Assembly: GCA_964369475.1 (NCBI GenBank)
Contig: CAYJFK010000005.1
Span: forward strand, 3,205-67,204
Reading direction: 5' to 3'
From: CAYJFK01 sp964369475
GTDB taxonomy: Bacteria > Bacillota > Clostridia > Oscillospirales > Feifaniaceae
DNA length: 64,000 nt
Made by a program: the position numbers and the translations under genes. Of this stretch, positions 8,533-18,461 are shown one piece after another. The notes under the pieces are model-generated. The model saw nothing but the letters and a program-made list of their open reading frames with translations, had not been told where the DNA came from and searched no databases. Every line of letters begins with the position of its first letter. Position 1 is the first letter of the stretch.

Positions 8533-10357
8533 GACATGTACCCCCTGTTAGTTTATCTGCGCCGCAGTTCATACATGCGTCTCTGCAGTTTGGCGTTTTA
8601 AGGGCGTCCTTGGCACGCTCCGACTCTCTTATTAAGTGTTCCTTTGTTACTCCGCAGTCTATAAAGTCCCACGGGAGAATTTCGTCGTAAGAGCGCTCTC
8701 TCGTTGCATAGAAATCGGTGTCGATGCCGCATGTCTCAAAGGCTGTCATCCATGTGTCGTAGCTAAAATAGTTGTCCCAACCGTCAAACTTTGCGCCATT
8801 CTTCCACGCTTGGTAAATTGCCGCTCCTACCTTGCGATCGCCCCTTGCGATAATTGCCTCGAAATGACTCATTTTTCTATCGTGATAATTGTATCTAATC
8901 TTGTTAGACTTAATGCTCTCTTTTATAGCCTTTGTCTTGCTGTCGACGAGCTCGCCCTCGTCTTGTCCTACCCACTGAAATGGGGTAAAGGGCTTTGGAA
9001 TAAATGTTGCCACACTTATTGTAACCTTAACTCCCTTGCCCTTTGGGCGGCCTTCTGTTTGATAATATGTGTCTACCACCATCTGAGCAAGCTCGGGAAT
9101 GCCCACTACGTCCTCCATGGTCTCGTAGGGTAGTCCGATCATGAAGTAGAGCTTAACGGCACTCCAGCCACCGCCAAAGGCTATCGAACATGTGCGGCGA
9201 AGTTCTTCTTCGGAGACCTGTTTGTTAATAACGTCCCTCATGCGCTGTGTTCCGGCTTCGGGTGCAAATGTTAAGCCGCCCTTTCTTACACGCTGAACTC
9301 GCTCCATTATATCGGAGGAGAAGTTGTCGACACGTAGAGAGGGTAGCGACAGGCTTATCATGTCCTTGTCGCACCACTCAAGCATGGTGTCTGCAAGGCT
9401 TGTAAGTTCGGTGTAGTCGCTCGTCGAGAGCGAGGTTAGGGAGATTTCATCGTATCCTGTATTCTTAATCTGCGCCATTGCGCACTTGTTTAAAACCTCG
9501 GGGCTCTTTTCTCTAACAGGGCGATATATCGTGCCGGCCTGACAAAAACGACATCCTCTAATACAGCCTCTGAATACCTCGAGCATAACACGGTCGTGCA
9601 CGACATCGGAAAATGGCACAACGACCGACTCGGGGTAGTAGATGTTGTCGATATCCTTAACAAGCCTCTTTGTAACAACAGGCTTTGCGGCGTCATTATT
9701 TGGAGTAAAGGACTTTATCGTTCCGTCCTCGTTGTAGGCAACATCATAGAAGGAGGGCACATAGACCCCCTCTACTGCCGCAAGACGGCGAAGCAGTTCT
9801 GTTTTGTCTGAGCTACCCTCTTTTTTAAACTGCTTAATTACCTCTACAACCTCGGGGTTCACTTCCTCGCCCTCGCCTATTATGAAAAAGTCCATAAAAT
9901 CCGCCATCGGCTCGGGGTTATAGGCACATGGGCCGCCTGCGTGAATTAGTGGGAATATATCCTTTCTGTTTGCGGCAATGGGGTCGATATGGGCAAGGTC
10001 GAGCATGTTAAGAATGTTAGTAAAATTCTGCTCGGTTTGCAGGGTAAATCCCAAAAGATCGAAATCCTTTAACGGATCAAGACTTTCGAGGGCATAGAGA
10101 GGTAGCCCCTCTGTTCTTAGTTCGGTCTCCATATCAACGGCAGGTGCAAAGGCACGTTCGCACCATACATCATCTAAAGAATTTAACAAACCGTAAAGTA
10201 TTTTTCCGCCAAGATACGACATACCTATCTCGTAGGTGTCGGGAAAACAAAATGCATAGCGGAGGAGTGTGGGAGATTTTTCCTTGGTAATACTCCCGTA
10301 CTCCCCCCCTGTATAATGCGAGGGTTTTTGAACCCGTCTTAATATTTGATCTAACAT
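8519..10357 (-). CDS. B12-binding radical SAM protein, TIGR03960 family
   Basis: 612 residues from the ATG at 10357, chosen because GGAGG lies 6 nt upstream and MLDQILRRVQKPSHYTGGE is the usual family start; an upstream in-frame start at 10489 has no such site and overlaps spoIVFB. The N-terminal half looks like a cobalamin-binding region; the centre carries the radical SAM cluster motif CIRGCRFCQAG (three Cys for the 4Fe-4S cluster), followed by SAM-binding TIM-barrel segments (EISLTSLSTSDY, KLYFMIGLPYE). The C terminus has a Cys-rich tail (CRDACMNCGADKLTGGTC). The substrate is unknown. It pairs with the DUF2344 gene downstream. Confidence 0.9.
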   Translation of the reverse strand: MLDQILRRVQKPSHYTGGEYGSITKEKSPTLLRYAFCFPDTYEIGMSYLGGKILYGLLNSLDDVWCERAFAPAVDMETELRTEGLPLYALESLDPLKDFDLLGFTLQTEQNFTNILNMLDLAHIDPIAANRKDIFPLIHAGGPCAYNPEPMADFMDFFIIGEGEEVNPEVVEVIKQFKKEGSSDKTELLRRLAAVEGVYVPSFYDVAYNEDGTIKSFTPNNDAAKPVVTKRLVKDIDNIYYPESVVVPFSDVVHDRVMLEVFRGCIRGCRFCQAGTIYRPVREKSPEVLNKCAMAQIKNTGYDEISLTSLSTSDYTELTSLADTMLEWCDKDMISLSLPSLRVDNFSSDIMERVQRVRKGGLTFAPEAGTQRMRDVINKQVSEEELRRTCSIAFGGGWSAVKLYFMIGLPYETMEDVVGIPELAQMVVDTYYQTEGRPKGKGVKVTISVATFIPKPFTPFQWVGQDEGELVDSKTKAIKESIKSNKIRYNYHDRKMSHFEAIIARGDRKVGAAIYQAWKNGAKFDGWDNYFSYDTWMTAFETCGIDTDFYATRERSYDEILPWDFIDCGVTKEHLIRESERAKDALKTPNCRDACMNCGADKLTGGTCHAKG

Positions 10358-10400
10358 ACATAGCCTCCAATAATCCTTATGAAAGCATTGTACCTTAAAT

Positions 10401-11021
10401 TTAGCATTTTTGCAATAGACCTTGATAATGTATTCTGCTTTTTTGCCCGATTGCACGTCTTGCAATAAGATAAGCCCCGACCATTGCAAGGGAGAAGTTG
10501 TATCCAGTCACCCATAATAGCCAAATACCTAAAGCGGCTACAATAAGGGAGGATATTGTGCTAACTGCACTTAGCACCGCCTCCCCTTTTTCCACTCCAA
10601 GTGTCGGGAGCAGTACCGCCGAGAGCATTCGACCGCCGTCAAGTCCCTCGACAGGCATAAGATTTATACCTGCAAGGGCGATATTTACAACGGCAAAAAA
10701 GAGTGCGCCGTCTATATTGCCGACAAAGTTAACAAATAAAATTGTTAGCAAAAATGCAAGCAAATTTGCGGCAGGGCCCGCCATTGCTATAAGCATTTCT
10801 TTTCGATATGGTATATATCTCATATCGCCCGTTACTATCTCGATACCGAGCGCACGAAAAGAGAGCCCTTCAAGGCTTATGCCGCATGATTTTAGCATTA
10901 ACAAATGCCCTATTTCATGGAGCAGTGCCGCTATCAGCAGTAGCGCTGCATAAAACGTGCCGTCTATATATAAGAAAACGGCAAGTAGTAGCAAAAACAA
11001 AGGGCTTATATAAAGTCTCAT
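10401..11021 (-). CDS. spoIVFB: SpoIVFB-like M50 site-2 metalloprotease
   Basis: 206-residue polytopic membrane protease of family M50B. The zinc site is HEIGH (about residues 35-39) and the third ligand Asp is in NLMPVEGLDGGR (about residue 127). In B. subtilis, SpoIVFB cuts pro-sigma-K in the outer forespore membrane and is held inactive by SpoIVFA. The gene overlaps the spoIVFA stop by 4 bp, which supports the assignment. B. subtilis SpoIVFB is about 288 residues and ends in a CBS domain; this protein stops after the membrane region, so the CBS regulatory part is absent. A generic M50 peptidase is the alternative, but the context argues for SpoIVFB. Confidence 0.85.
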   Translation of the reverse strand: MRLYISPLFLLLLAVFLYIDGTFYAALLLIAALLHEIGHLLMLKSCGISLEGLSFRALGIEIVTGDMRYIPYRKEMLIAMAGPAANLLAFLLTILFVNFVGNIDGALFFAVVNIALAGINLMPVEGLDGGRMLSAVLLPTLGVEKGEAVLSAVSTISSLIVAALGIWLLWVTGYNFSLAMVGAYLIARRAIGQKSRIHYQGLLQKC

Positions 11022-12229
11022 TGAGCGGTCACCTCGAAATAGTGCTCGGGGTCTACAAATATTCCTTCAAACTTTAATTCCAAATGCAGATGACTGCCGG
11101 TAGAAAGACCCGTAGATCCGACCGTTGCAATCTTTTCCCCTTGCTTAACTCGCTCGTTTTCACGCACGACTACATCTGTGCAGTGGGCATACTTTGAGGT
11201 AAGCTCCCCTTCGTGTTCTACCACTACATAGTTGCCGTATATGGAATTACTGCCTACCTCGATAATTCTACCGCCGGCAACAGCATATATCGGCTCGCCC
11301 TTATTTGCCGCAATATCGAGCCCATGGTGAAACTCCTGCTCCATCCCGTCCCCACGAGAACCAAAGGATGAACTGATCCAGCCGTAGGCAGGCGAGACAA
11401 GGTCTGTTCCTATATCGATCTTTTCAAGGGTGGAGTCGTCAGGGACCTCTCTGCCATCTGTCGTTGTCTCGGGTGGTGGATCTTCTGCTACAAGCGAGCT
11501 TGCAAAGATTAGCCCAAGCCCTCCGCTCGAACTCATGCCCGAGGCGGCGGCTACAAGGTCGCCGCCGCCTTGGTCAACATCACTGCTTGTCGTTATATCT
11601 GTTTCTATGTCTGTGCTGTCGTCTATATCGGGCAGTGCATCAAAGACTTGCTCGTCAAAGCCCGACACAAATTCAGGCGATGTGGAGGCCTCCTCCTCAA
11701 TAGGAGGAGCAACTACATATGTGGTGTAGCCCTCTTGCAATGTATCCTCTTTTAGTGCCTCCTCCTCTATCCCATCGGAAGGCTGCTCGTTTTGGCTGTC
11801 GCCTTCAAATTCCGAATGGGTGATGAGAGGCAATTCGCTTGGTTTTGTCACCTCTGCGCCGCCATCATCTGTGTTAACCGTCGCCGCCCCTTCTGTCACA
11901 GGGGTTTCGCTAAAGACCTCTGTACCCTCGGTGTCCTCGCCGAATATGGTAGATAGCACAGGAATGTCTTGCGAAAACTCCTCCACCATACTGTTTACCG
12001 CCGATAGGTCTGCACTTCCGTGGAGCATTTCGGTAAGGCCGTCTCTCATGCCGCCCTCCGTCATGCTAACTACAACAGCTACCGCCACAAGGACAGCCGA
12101 TGCAGTGAGCTGGGCAAAAAGCCGCTTATCGCCCTCGGGCTCGAATGGATCTCGACGCTTTGCGGTAGGCCTGCGCCTTGCACTTTTAGGGGTGGCGACC
12201 CTTTTACCCTTTCTACTTGCTATGCGCAT
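11018..12229 (-). CDS. spoIVFA: SpoIVFA-like membrane protein with M23/LytM domain
   Basis: 403 residues: a very basic cytoplasmic N terminus, one membrane segment (about residues 41-56), a long acidic, low-complexity linker (about 60-280), and a C-terminal M23/LytM domain with HHGLDIA, YAHC and SHLHLEL, so all zinc-binding positions look present. In B. subtilis SpoIVFA anchors and inhibits SpoIVFB until signalling proteases remove it. Here it is longer than the Bacillus protein (about 264 residues) because of the linker. The gene lies 12 bp after spoIVA and overlaps spoIVFB. An active endopeptidase of the SpoIIQ/LytH kind is an alternative reading, but the gene pair fits SpoIVFA-SpoIVFB. Confidence 0.8.
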   Translation of the reverse strand: MRIASRKGKRVATPKSARRRPTAKRRDPFEPEGDKRLFAQLTASAVLVAVAVVVSMTEGGMRDGLTEMLHGSADLSAVNSMVEEFSQDIPVLSTIFGEDTEGTEVFSETPVTEGAATVNTDDGGAEVTKPSELPLITHSEFEGDSQNEQPSDGIEEEALKEDTLQEGYTTYVVAPPIEEEASTSPEFVSGFDEQVFDALPDIDDSTDIETDITTSSDVDQGGGDLVAAASGMSSSGGLGLIFASSLVAEDPPPETTTDGREVPDDSTLEKIDIGTDLVSPAYGWISSSFGSRGDGMEQEFHHGLDIAANKGEPIYAVAGGRIIEVGSNSIYGNYVVVEHEGELTSKYAHCTDVVVRENERVKQGEKIATVGSTGLSTGSHLHLELKFEGIFVDPEHYFEVTAQ

Positions 12230-12241
12230 GTTATCACCGCC

Positions 12242-13432
12242 TTATAATATAATACATATCAGACCGCCTGCACCCTCGTTTACTATGCGCTCGAGTGTGT
12301 GCTGAAGCTTAGACCTTGCCTCGTCGGGCGTATGGTTTAGCTTGCTTATAAGCCCCTCGTTAACAAGATCGTGCAAGGATTTGCCAAACATGTTGGACTC
12401 CCAAATCTTCTCGGGTGCATCTTCAAACTCTTGCATTAGATACTTAACGAGCTCCTCCGACTGCTTTTCGCTACCTACAATCGGGTTTACCTCTGTTTCG
12501 ATATTTGTGCGAATTAAATGTACCGCAGGAGCACTTGCACGTAGACGCACGCCAAACTTGCCGCCCTGCTTTACTATTTCGGGCGCTTCGAGTGTCAGCT
12601 CATCGAGCGATGGTGTAACAATGCCGTATCCCTTGTTTTTGACCTCGACAAGAGCTGTCGCCACCTTGTCGTATTCCTTCTTAACGGCAGATAGCTCTCG
12701 CAAAAGGTCTATCATGCTCTCCTCGCCTTCGATGTCAAATCCTGTTTCCTCGCCAAGCACACGATAGAAAAGCCCATCGTTTAGCACCATATCGACACAT
12801 GCAGAGCCATCCCCTAAGTTCATAAATTTAAGGCCTGCCGACTTTAAGTTCTCGTTTTGCGCCATCAAGGCAACGGCATCTGCAACCTCTGCAATTCTTG
12901 TAATGCCCTTGGCAGGCTCTAAAATCGAGCTGTATATCGAGCTCTTTAACCAGTGACCGTGCGGCAGTTTTACAATCCACGACGGCATGTCGATCTTTAT
13001 TTCCTTAACAGGGAACTCAAATAGTATCTTTTCAATAATATTTCTTATGTCCCCGTCTGTAAGCTCGATACAACTAACTGGAATAACAGGCACGTCGTAC
13101 TTTGCCGACAGCTTCGCGCAAAGCTCAACAGTTTCGTCGTCGGTCGGGTATCTTGAATTAAGCACCATTACAAATGGCTTGTTTATCGCTTTAAGCTCGC
13201 TTACAACACGCTCCTCGGCAGGCTCGTAAGCCGATCTTGTTATATCGCCTATCGTGCCGTCTGTCGTTATAACAAGCCCTATTGTCGAATGCTCGTTTAT
13301 AACCTTTCGAGTACCTATTTCGGCCGCTTCTTCAAATGGTATATCGCTGTCAGACCAAGGGGTGCTAACCATTCTCGGTGCATCGTCCTCGAAGCTCCCA
13401 AGAGCACCCGATACCAGATAGCCTACACAGTC
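12242..13432 (-). CDS. spoIVA: spoIVA, 3' part (residues 97-492), cut off by the inserted element
   Basis: C-terminal four fifths of SpoIVA, the ATPase that polymerises on the outer forespore membrane as the base of the spore coat. Coding sequence is recognisable from the junction at 13432 (D-C-V-G-Y-L-V-S-G-A-L-G), though the first ATG is only at 13372. From there it runs through STPW, the conserved EEAAEIGTRKVI block and the invariant end GGLICIIL. The part upstream of the junction meets a TAA seven codons back, in element DNA. The missing first 96 codons lie at 35692-35981. Joined at the shared GA, the two give 492 codons. As it stands this fragment has no good start of its own, although an internal initiation at 13372 cannot be excluded. 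Confidence 0.95.
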   Translation of the reverse strand, partial: DCVGYLVSGALGSFEDDAPRMVSTPWSDSDIPFEEAAEIGTRKVINEHSTIGLVITTDGTIGDITRSAYEPAEERVVSELKAINKPFVMVLNSRYPTDDETVELCAKLSAKYDVPVIPVSCIELTDGDIRNIIEKILFEFPVKEIKIDMPSWIVKLPHGHWLKSSIYSSILEPAKGITRIAEVADAVALMAQNENLKSAGLKFMNLGDGSACVDMVLNDGLFYRVLGEETGFDIEGEESMIDLLRELSAVKKEYDKVATALVEVKNKGYGIVTPSLDELTLEAPEIVKQGGKFGVRLRASAPAVHLIRTNIETEVNPIVGSEKQSEELVKYLMQEFEDAPEKIWESNMFGKSLHDLVNEGLISKLNHTPDEARSKLQHTLERIVNEGAGGLICIIL

Positions 13433-13455
13433 TGCTTGTGTCGGTTAAAGACCAA
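13415..13455 (-). other. Attachment junction at the spoIVA 3' side
   Basis: In coding direction: ACCGACACAAGCA (element) - GA (core, 13431-13432) - CTGTGTAGGC (spoIVA). The core forms the first two bases of the Asp97 codon. The element arm ACACAAGCA is the mirror of the arm at the other end. Confidence 0.8.
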
Positions 13456-13517
13456 AAAAATATAGAATTTATTGTGTCGTCTCTAATTCGATTTGCATAT
13501 ATCATCACTGCCTATCT

Positions 13518-15050
13518 TTACTCAAATAAATCTTGATATTTCATTTTCACTTCGATACGGTCAATGCTATGTACAAACACTTCCGACACAAATGCCTGTG
13601 CCATTTCCTTTGTCAACTTTTCCGCAACCAAATACGCACTCACGTCGGCTTTTAATCGTTCGGGTGAACTTATAACTTTTGTCTGAGCTTTAAGAAGTTC
13701 TGCCCGAACGCTTTCGGCATGATCAATCTTTTTGCTCATGTCGTTCTTTTGAGCAAGATATTCTTCTTTAGATAAGAGATCGGACGTGTACTTCTCATAA
13801 ATCCTCAGTTTTGCTTGTTTTAAGCCCTCTAATCTGCTCGTAGCATCTTGAAGCGTTACACTGTCTTTTGGCTTATCCGATGTCACTTTCCCACTCTCTG
13901 CAAGTGCTATAAACTGCTTGATTGCTCCAAACACAATTTGTTCGATATAGCCTTCCTCTAAATCACCGCAAACAGGACAATGCTCGTTGCTTCTTGTAAC
14001 GGCATTGTGACAGCGAAAGACAAATTGCTTATTCACGCTATGTCGCCCTAACAAATACTTGCAGCTCCCACAGCGTAACAGCCCCCTTAGTGGGTACTCT
14101 TGATACTCTCGCTTTTTGCTCGTCTTTAGCGTTGCTATCATTGCCCCGGCAGTTTCAAACTCCTCTCTTGTCACAATGCCCTCATGTGTGTTTGCAATGA
14201 TAATCGGCTCTTGTCTTACCTTTTGCGAAGAATTATAGCTCACTTTCCGCCTTGCGCACCCCACCAAATCCCCCACATACACTCTTGATCTTATAATGGA
14301 ATGTACCTTAGTAGCGTTCCAAGTTGCACTTTCAAGCATTGTGTTATGCTTTTTATCATGAGGATAACGCATTTTATAGTATTGCCCCTTTGTGGGCAAG
14401 CCCTCGGCACTTAGTATCCGTGCAATCTCGGTCGTTGTTTTGCCGTCCAAAACCAAGTCAAAAATCCTTCTGACAATCCTGCCCGAATACTCGTCAATTA
14501 CAAGTTTATTCTTATCGGTCTCACTCTTTTTGTACCCGAACGGTGCGTGACTTCCTGTGAATTTGCCCTGCTTTAGCTTTTGTCTTTTCCCACTCGAAAC
14601 CTTAATCGACAAATCCTTGCTATAAGCGGCATAGACAATATTGCGCATTACCATCTCCATACCGCCTGTCGTCCCTTTAAAATTGTCGCTATCGTAGTTG
14701 TCGTTAATAGATATAAAGCGGACATTAAGAAAGGGAAAGACGCATTCTAAGTAGTTGCCCGCTTCGATGTAGTCTCTGAAAAACCTAGAAAAATCTTTAA
14801 CACATATAACATCTATGTCGCCGTCCTTTACCGCCTCCATCATTTTAAGTAAACTCGGTCGATCGTCCTTTATTCCGGAAAAGCCGTCGTCGATAAATTC
14901 CCTTCTGTTATATGACGAGAGCGTGCTCTGCCTATCCAAAAAGTCATTAATATAGTTTCGCTGATTAACAATGCTTTCGCTTTCTGCTTTTTTAAACCCT
15001 GTATCTTGGTCGGCCTTTGATAACCTTATATATAGCGCAACATTCATCAT
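13518..15050 (-). CDS. Large serine recombinase 1 of 3
   Basis: 510 residues. N-terminal resolvase-type catalytic domain (about 1-150) with the nucleophile Ser in YIRLSKADQD and the conserved Arg in KDFSRFFRDY; then a recombinase DNA-binding domain (SGRIVRRIFDLVLDGKTTTEIA), a Cys4 zinc ribbon (CGSC...CHNA..CPVC) and a C-terminal coiled coil. Large serine recombinases cut both strands at a 2-bp core and exchange DNA without a replication step. The ATG overlaps the stop of recombinase 2 (ATGATG), so translation is coupled. It is the gene closest to the spoIVA junction. No terminator is evident between it and spoIVA, so transcripts could read into the spoIVA 3' part and spoIVFAB. Confidence 0.95.
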   Translation of the reverse strand: MMNVALYIRLSKADQDTGFKKAESESIVNQRNYINDFLDRQSTLSSYNRREFIDDGFSGIKDDRPSLLKMMEAVKDGDIDVICVKDFSRFFRDYIEAGNYLECVFPFLNVRFISINDNYDSDNFKGTTGGMEMVMRNIVYAAYSKDLSIKVSSGKRQKLKQGKFTGSHAPFGYKKSETDKNKLVIDEYSGRIVRRIFDLVLDGKTTTEIARILSAEGLPTKGQYYKMRYPHDKKHNTMLESATWNATKVHSIIRSRVYVGDLVGCARRKVSYNSSQKVRQEPIIIANTHEGIVTREEFETAGAMIATLKTSKKREYQEYPLRGLLRCGSCKYLLGRHSVNKQFVFRCHNAVTRSNEHCPVCGDLEEGYIEQIVFGAIKQFIALAESGKVTSDKPKDSVTLQDATSRLEGLKQAKLRIYEKYTSDLLSKEEYLAQKNDMSKKIDHAESVRAELLKAQTKVISSPERLKADVSAYLVAEKLTKEMAQAFVSEVFVHSIDRIEVKMKYQDLFE

Positions 15051-16735
15051 GCCACCTCACATACTTCCCTTACGCTTGCCACTGTGAAAGCGTAAATATC
15101 GGCATATTTCATTACAAGCTCGATATCTCCGTTTTCGTGGACAATAACACGCTCTACACACTGGTCTACAAGCCCTTGCGAGAGTTCCTTGGCTGTGCTG
15201 ACCGACTTCATGAGGGTTATCCACTTATTTTCGCTCGACAAAGCTTGGTCAAACTCAGCTTTTCTTAAAATCGCTTCTTCTCTTAACATGCCAAGTCTTT
15301 TTGCTTCATCTTGGTAGCTTTGATTGGCAAAATTGTACTCTTCGGTGTCGAGTAGATTGCAAGAGAAGTCTTTATAGAGCTTTGCGCGTTTCCTTTGTAT
15401 TCCGTTGAGCCTCAGATTAAGGCTTCTAATATTAGCATTTTGCTTATCTCGTATACTTCTTTCGCTCTCGCTGTCTCTTAGCTTAAATAGTAGTTTTTCA
15501 TAGTCTAACGCTACCATAACCTGCATCTGAATGGCGGTAAGGACTTTCTCATAGAGTAGTTTATGGTTTATGCTGTGAATGGAACACTCTTTCTTGCGGC
15601 TATAAAGTGTGCATTTGTAACTTGCGTTACAGTTGTTGCCATCTACAATTCTTATAAATGTCATAGTCGTGCCACAATCTGCGCAGAATATCTTGCCTTT
15701 GAATAAATCGACAAGAGATCTTCGTTTTTCTTCTGTTTTGGCCATGCTTTTTTTCTTTTTTTCCGAAGCTGCTGCCATTATTTCTTGCACCTTTTCAAAG
15801 GCATCTTTTGCGATAATTGCATCATGAGTATTATCAAGAACTATCCATTTATTTGGATCTTTTATCTCCTCACATATAACACCTTTAAAGAGCGAGCGAA
15901 CCTTTTTGCCTATCACTGTCTGCCCGATGTACATATGATTTTTCAAAATATTCCGAACTGTCGAGTAATGCCAACCGCTATAACTTGAAACATCCCCTGT
16001 CTGTACCCCTGTTTTTGCCTTTCTAACACGGGCGTTGGGTGCCTGCATTTCTTCAAGAGAGCTGATAATACTTTTAATTGATTTTCCCTCTATCTTCCAC
16101 TGAAAAATAAGTCTTACAAACCGTGCCGCTTCTTGGTCTATTAGTATCTTAAATCTCGTTTCGTCAAGATAGTAACCATAAGGTAATATATTTCTCTTAA
16201 ACTCGCCCGACAAAAATCTTGTGCGATGAGAGGAAAATGTCTTGCGTGAAATGTCTTTTGCATAAATGCCGTTTATCATATTTTGTAGCGGTATCATAAG
16301 GTCTTCGTTTGTGCCATCGTTTGTAAAAGAGTCGTAGTGTTCGTTTACCGAAATAAAGCGTAGCCCGATGCTTGGAAAGACCCGCTCTAAATAAGTGCCT
16401 GTTTCTATATAGTCTCTGCCAAATCTCGATAGGTCACGCACAACTAAACATTCAATTTTGCCGCTCTTAATGTCCTCCATAAGACGATTAAACTGCGGCC
16501 TGTCAAAACTTGTCCCCTTTTGACCGTTGTCTACATATGTGTCGGTCAAAACAAGCTCGGAATTTTGTAGTATAAACTCACGACATACAGCGACTTGATT
16601 TTTAATCGCATCTTGATTGTCGTCTTTTCCGCTATTCTCTGCCGACAACCTCGCATAAATTGCCGTTTTAAACCGCCGAACAGCCGGTGCGCTCGTCACA
16701 GTATTATGTATAGTTTTCCTGCTCTTTCTTGCCAC
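15047..16735 (-). CDS. Large serine recombinase 2 of 3
   Basis: 562 residues, same domain plan: catalytic domain with Ser in YARLSAENSG and RDLSRFGRDY; recombinase domain (ARFVRLIFQWKIEGKSI); zinc ribbon (CADCGTTM...CTLYSRKKEC); coiled coil and C-terminal region. It carries about 20 extra basic residues before the catalytic strand. It lies 11 bp after recombinase 3 and overlaps recombinase 1, so all three form one operon. Sequence differs clearly from the other two, so these are old paralogues with probably distinct roles (for example different half-site preference), not a recent duplication. Confidence 0.95.
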   Translation of the reverse strand: MARKSRKTIHNTVTSAPAVRRFKTAIYARLSAENSGKDDNQDAIKNQVAVCREFILQNSELVLTDTYVDNGQKGTSFDRPQFNRLMEDIKSGKIECLVVRDLSRFGRDYIETGTYLERVFPSIGLRFISVNEHYDSFTNDGTNEDLMIPLQNMINGIYAKDISRKTFSSHRTRFLSGEFKRNILPYGYYLDETRFKILIDQEAARFVRLIFQWKIEGKSIKSIISSLEEMQAPNARVRKAKTGVQTGDVSSYSGWHYSTVRNILKNHMYIGQTVIGKKVRSLFKGVICEEIKDPNKWIVLDNTHDAIIAKDAFEKVQEIMAAASEKKKKSMAKTEEKRRSLVDLFKGKIFCADCGTTMTFIRIVDGNNCNASYKCTLYSRKKECSIHSINHKLLYEKVLTAIQMQVMVALDYEKLLFKLRDSESERSIRDKQNANIRSLNLRLNGIQRKRAKLYKDFSCNLLDTEEYNFANQSYQDEAKRLGMLREEAILRKAEFDQALSSENKWITLMKSVSTAKELSQGLVDQCVERVIVHENGDIELVMKYADIYAFTVASVREVCEVA

Positions 16736-16746
16736 TTTCCTATCTC

Positions 16747-18372
16747 CTATGCAATTTCAACTTGATTTAAACTGTAAATGTACTTGACGATATCTTCGTA
16801 CTTATCGCAAAATTTGAAAGCGACCTCTATAACACGATGCTCATAGATCTTAATTTTATCCACCAAGGACAATAAAATCCTACGACTTAATGTGTCTATA
16901 CCCTCGTATGTCTTAAATAAAGTTACCCAACTTTTGTTTTCCGTCCCCATTTTAACCGCTTGCCTACACTCGACTTCAAGCCGTTTTATCCTGTCTGACC
17001 GCTCTGCAATCAATGCGCTGTAAGCGCCTTTAAATTCAAAATATTCTTCCTTCGAAATGGTCTTATCGCTCAAATCTTCGTATAGCCTCAGTTTTATCTT
17101 TTGGTATTTCTCTATTTCTTCATTAAGGGTAGCGATTTGTTTTTCATAGCAAAAATGCTGACCGCTTGATCCCTTTAAATCGGACATCATATCAATAGCT
17201 TTTTTTGTATCAATTACAATTTCCACTTGGTCTTTTATTGCCTTTAAAACATTTGCTTCTATCTCGTTTAAAGCAATGCTATGAGAAGTGCAAACTTTAT
17301 TTTTCTTATTGTTAGAGCAAATGTAATAGACGTACTTTTTGCCTTTTGTGGTTACGGTCTTTCTAATCATCGTCCCTCCACAATCGCCGCAAAAGACAAA
17401 GCCCGACAGGGTATTTCCGTCCTCCTCTGTGCTTGAGCGCATGTCACGTTTTAGCAGTTCGTTTATAGAAACAAAATCTTCTAATGATATAAGAGGTTCG
17501 TGTGACGACCGGACAGTCACCCATTCGCTCTCGTCCTTGTTTCTAACCTCACGCACCTTATAGTTTGGCCGACCTCGCTTGCCTTGTGTTAGAATGCCTA
17601 TGTATGCATCGTTGCAAAGAATTCGTTTTACTGTGTTGTAATCCCACTTTGCAATGTCAGAGGTTTTGAATACCGTTTCAAAGTTTATGCCGACAGAGCG
17701 TTTATGCTCCATGGGCGATAGTATTCCAATTTTGTTTAGACGCTCTGCAATCTTGCCTATACTCATGCCGTCTTTAAAGAGCGAAAATATCAACCGAACG
17801 GTATCTTTTGCGCCCTCATCAACTACAAGCCTATGCCTGTCCGCCTCGTCTCTAAGATATCCGTATGGAGTAAAGGCTCCTACATACTCCCCTTTTTTCT
17901 TTTTAATATCAAGGCTCGAACGAATTTTAACCGATATATCTTTGCTGTATGTGTCGTTTATCAAATTTTTGAAGGGTAGCACAAATGCATCGGAATTTGG
18001 ATCTGATTTTAAGCTATCATAGTTATCATTTATAGCGATAAACCGCACACCTAAGCTTGGAAAAATTTTCTCTAAATAACGGCCTGCATCGATATAGTTT
18101 CGGGCAAATCTCGATAGATCACGCACTACAATACAGTCAATTTTGCCACTGCGTATCTCTTGCTCTAACGCCTTAAAACCCTCTCTTTCAAAGGAAGTTC
18201 CTGTCAATCCGTCGTCTATAAATGGCTCATGAGTAATTACTAAGTCATCATGCTTTGATATGTAGTGCTCGCAATAAGCCCTTTGTCCGCCAATGCTGCT
18301 GCTTTCAGGCTTGTCTTTGTCCTCCTTTGAAATCCTGCAATAAATAGCGGTTTTGTACACTCTTTTTGCCAT
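16747..18372 (-). CDS. Large serine recombinase 3 of 3
   Basis: 541 residues from the ATG at 18372, chosen because CGGAGGA sits 8 nt upstream and MAKRVYKTAIYCRIS is a normal start; an in-frame ATG 45 bp upstream lacks a site. The catalytic Ser is in YCRISKEDKD and the Arg motif in RDLSRFARNY. Recombinase domain, zinc ribbon (CGDCGGTM...CSNNKKNKVC) and a coiled coil follow. First recombinase of the operon, 90 bp after the DUF6870-like gene. Trios of adjacent serine recombinases are known from some Firmicutes islands, where all may be needed; the known sigK skin recombinase SpoIVCA works alone. Confidence 0.95.
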   Translation of the reverse strand: MAKRVYKTAIYCRISKEDKDKPESSSIGGQRAYCEHYISKHDDLVITHEPFIDDGLTGTSFEREGFKALEQEIRSGKIDCIVVRDLSRFARNYIDAGRYLEKIFPSLGVRFIAINDNYDSLKSDPNSDAFVLPFKNLINDTYSKDISVKIRSSLDIKKKKGEYVGAFTPYGYLRDEADRHRLVVDEGAKDTVRLIFSLFKDGMSIGKIAERLNKIGILSPMEHKRSVGINFETVFKTSDIAKWDYNTVKRILCNDAYIGILTQGKRGRPNYKVREVRNKDESEWVTVRSSHEPLISLEDFVSINELLKRDMRSSTEEDGNTLSGFVFCGDCGGTMIRKTVTTKGKKYVYYICSNNKKNKVCTSHSIALNEIEANVLKAIKDQVEIVIDTKKAIDMMSDLKGSSGQHFCYEKQIATLNEEIEKYQKIKLRLYEDLSDKTISKEEYFEFKGAYSALIAERSDRIKRLEVECRQAVKMGTENKSWVTLFKTYEGIDTLSRRILLSLVDKIKIYEHRVIEVAFKFCDKYEDIVKYIYSLNQVEIA

Positions 18373-18461
18373 TATAAATTCCTCCGATTTTATTGTTCTT
18401 TTGTAGCAAAAGCGCATCTATAAGCAGTATTCCATGCACATATGCCGGTCTATTAGAAGCT

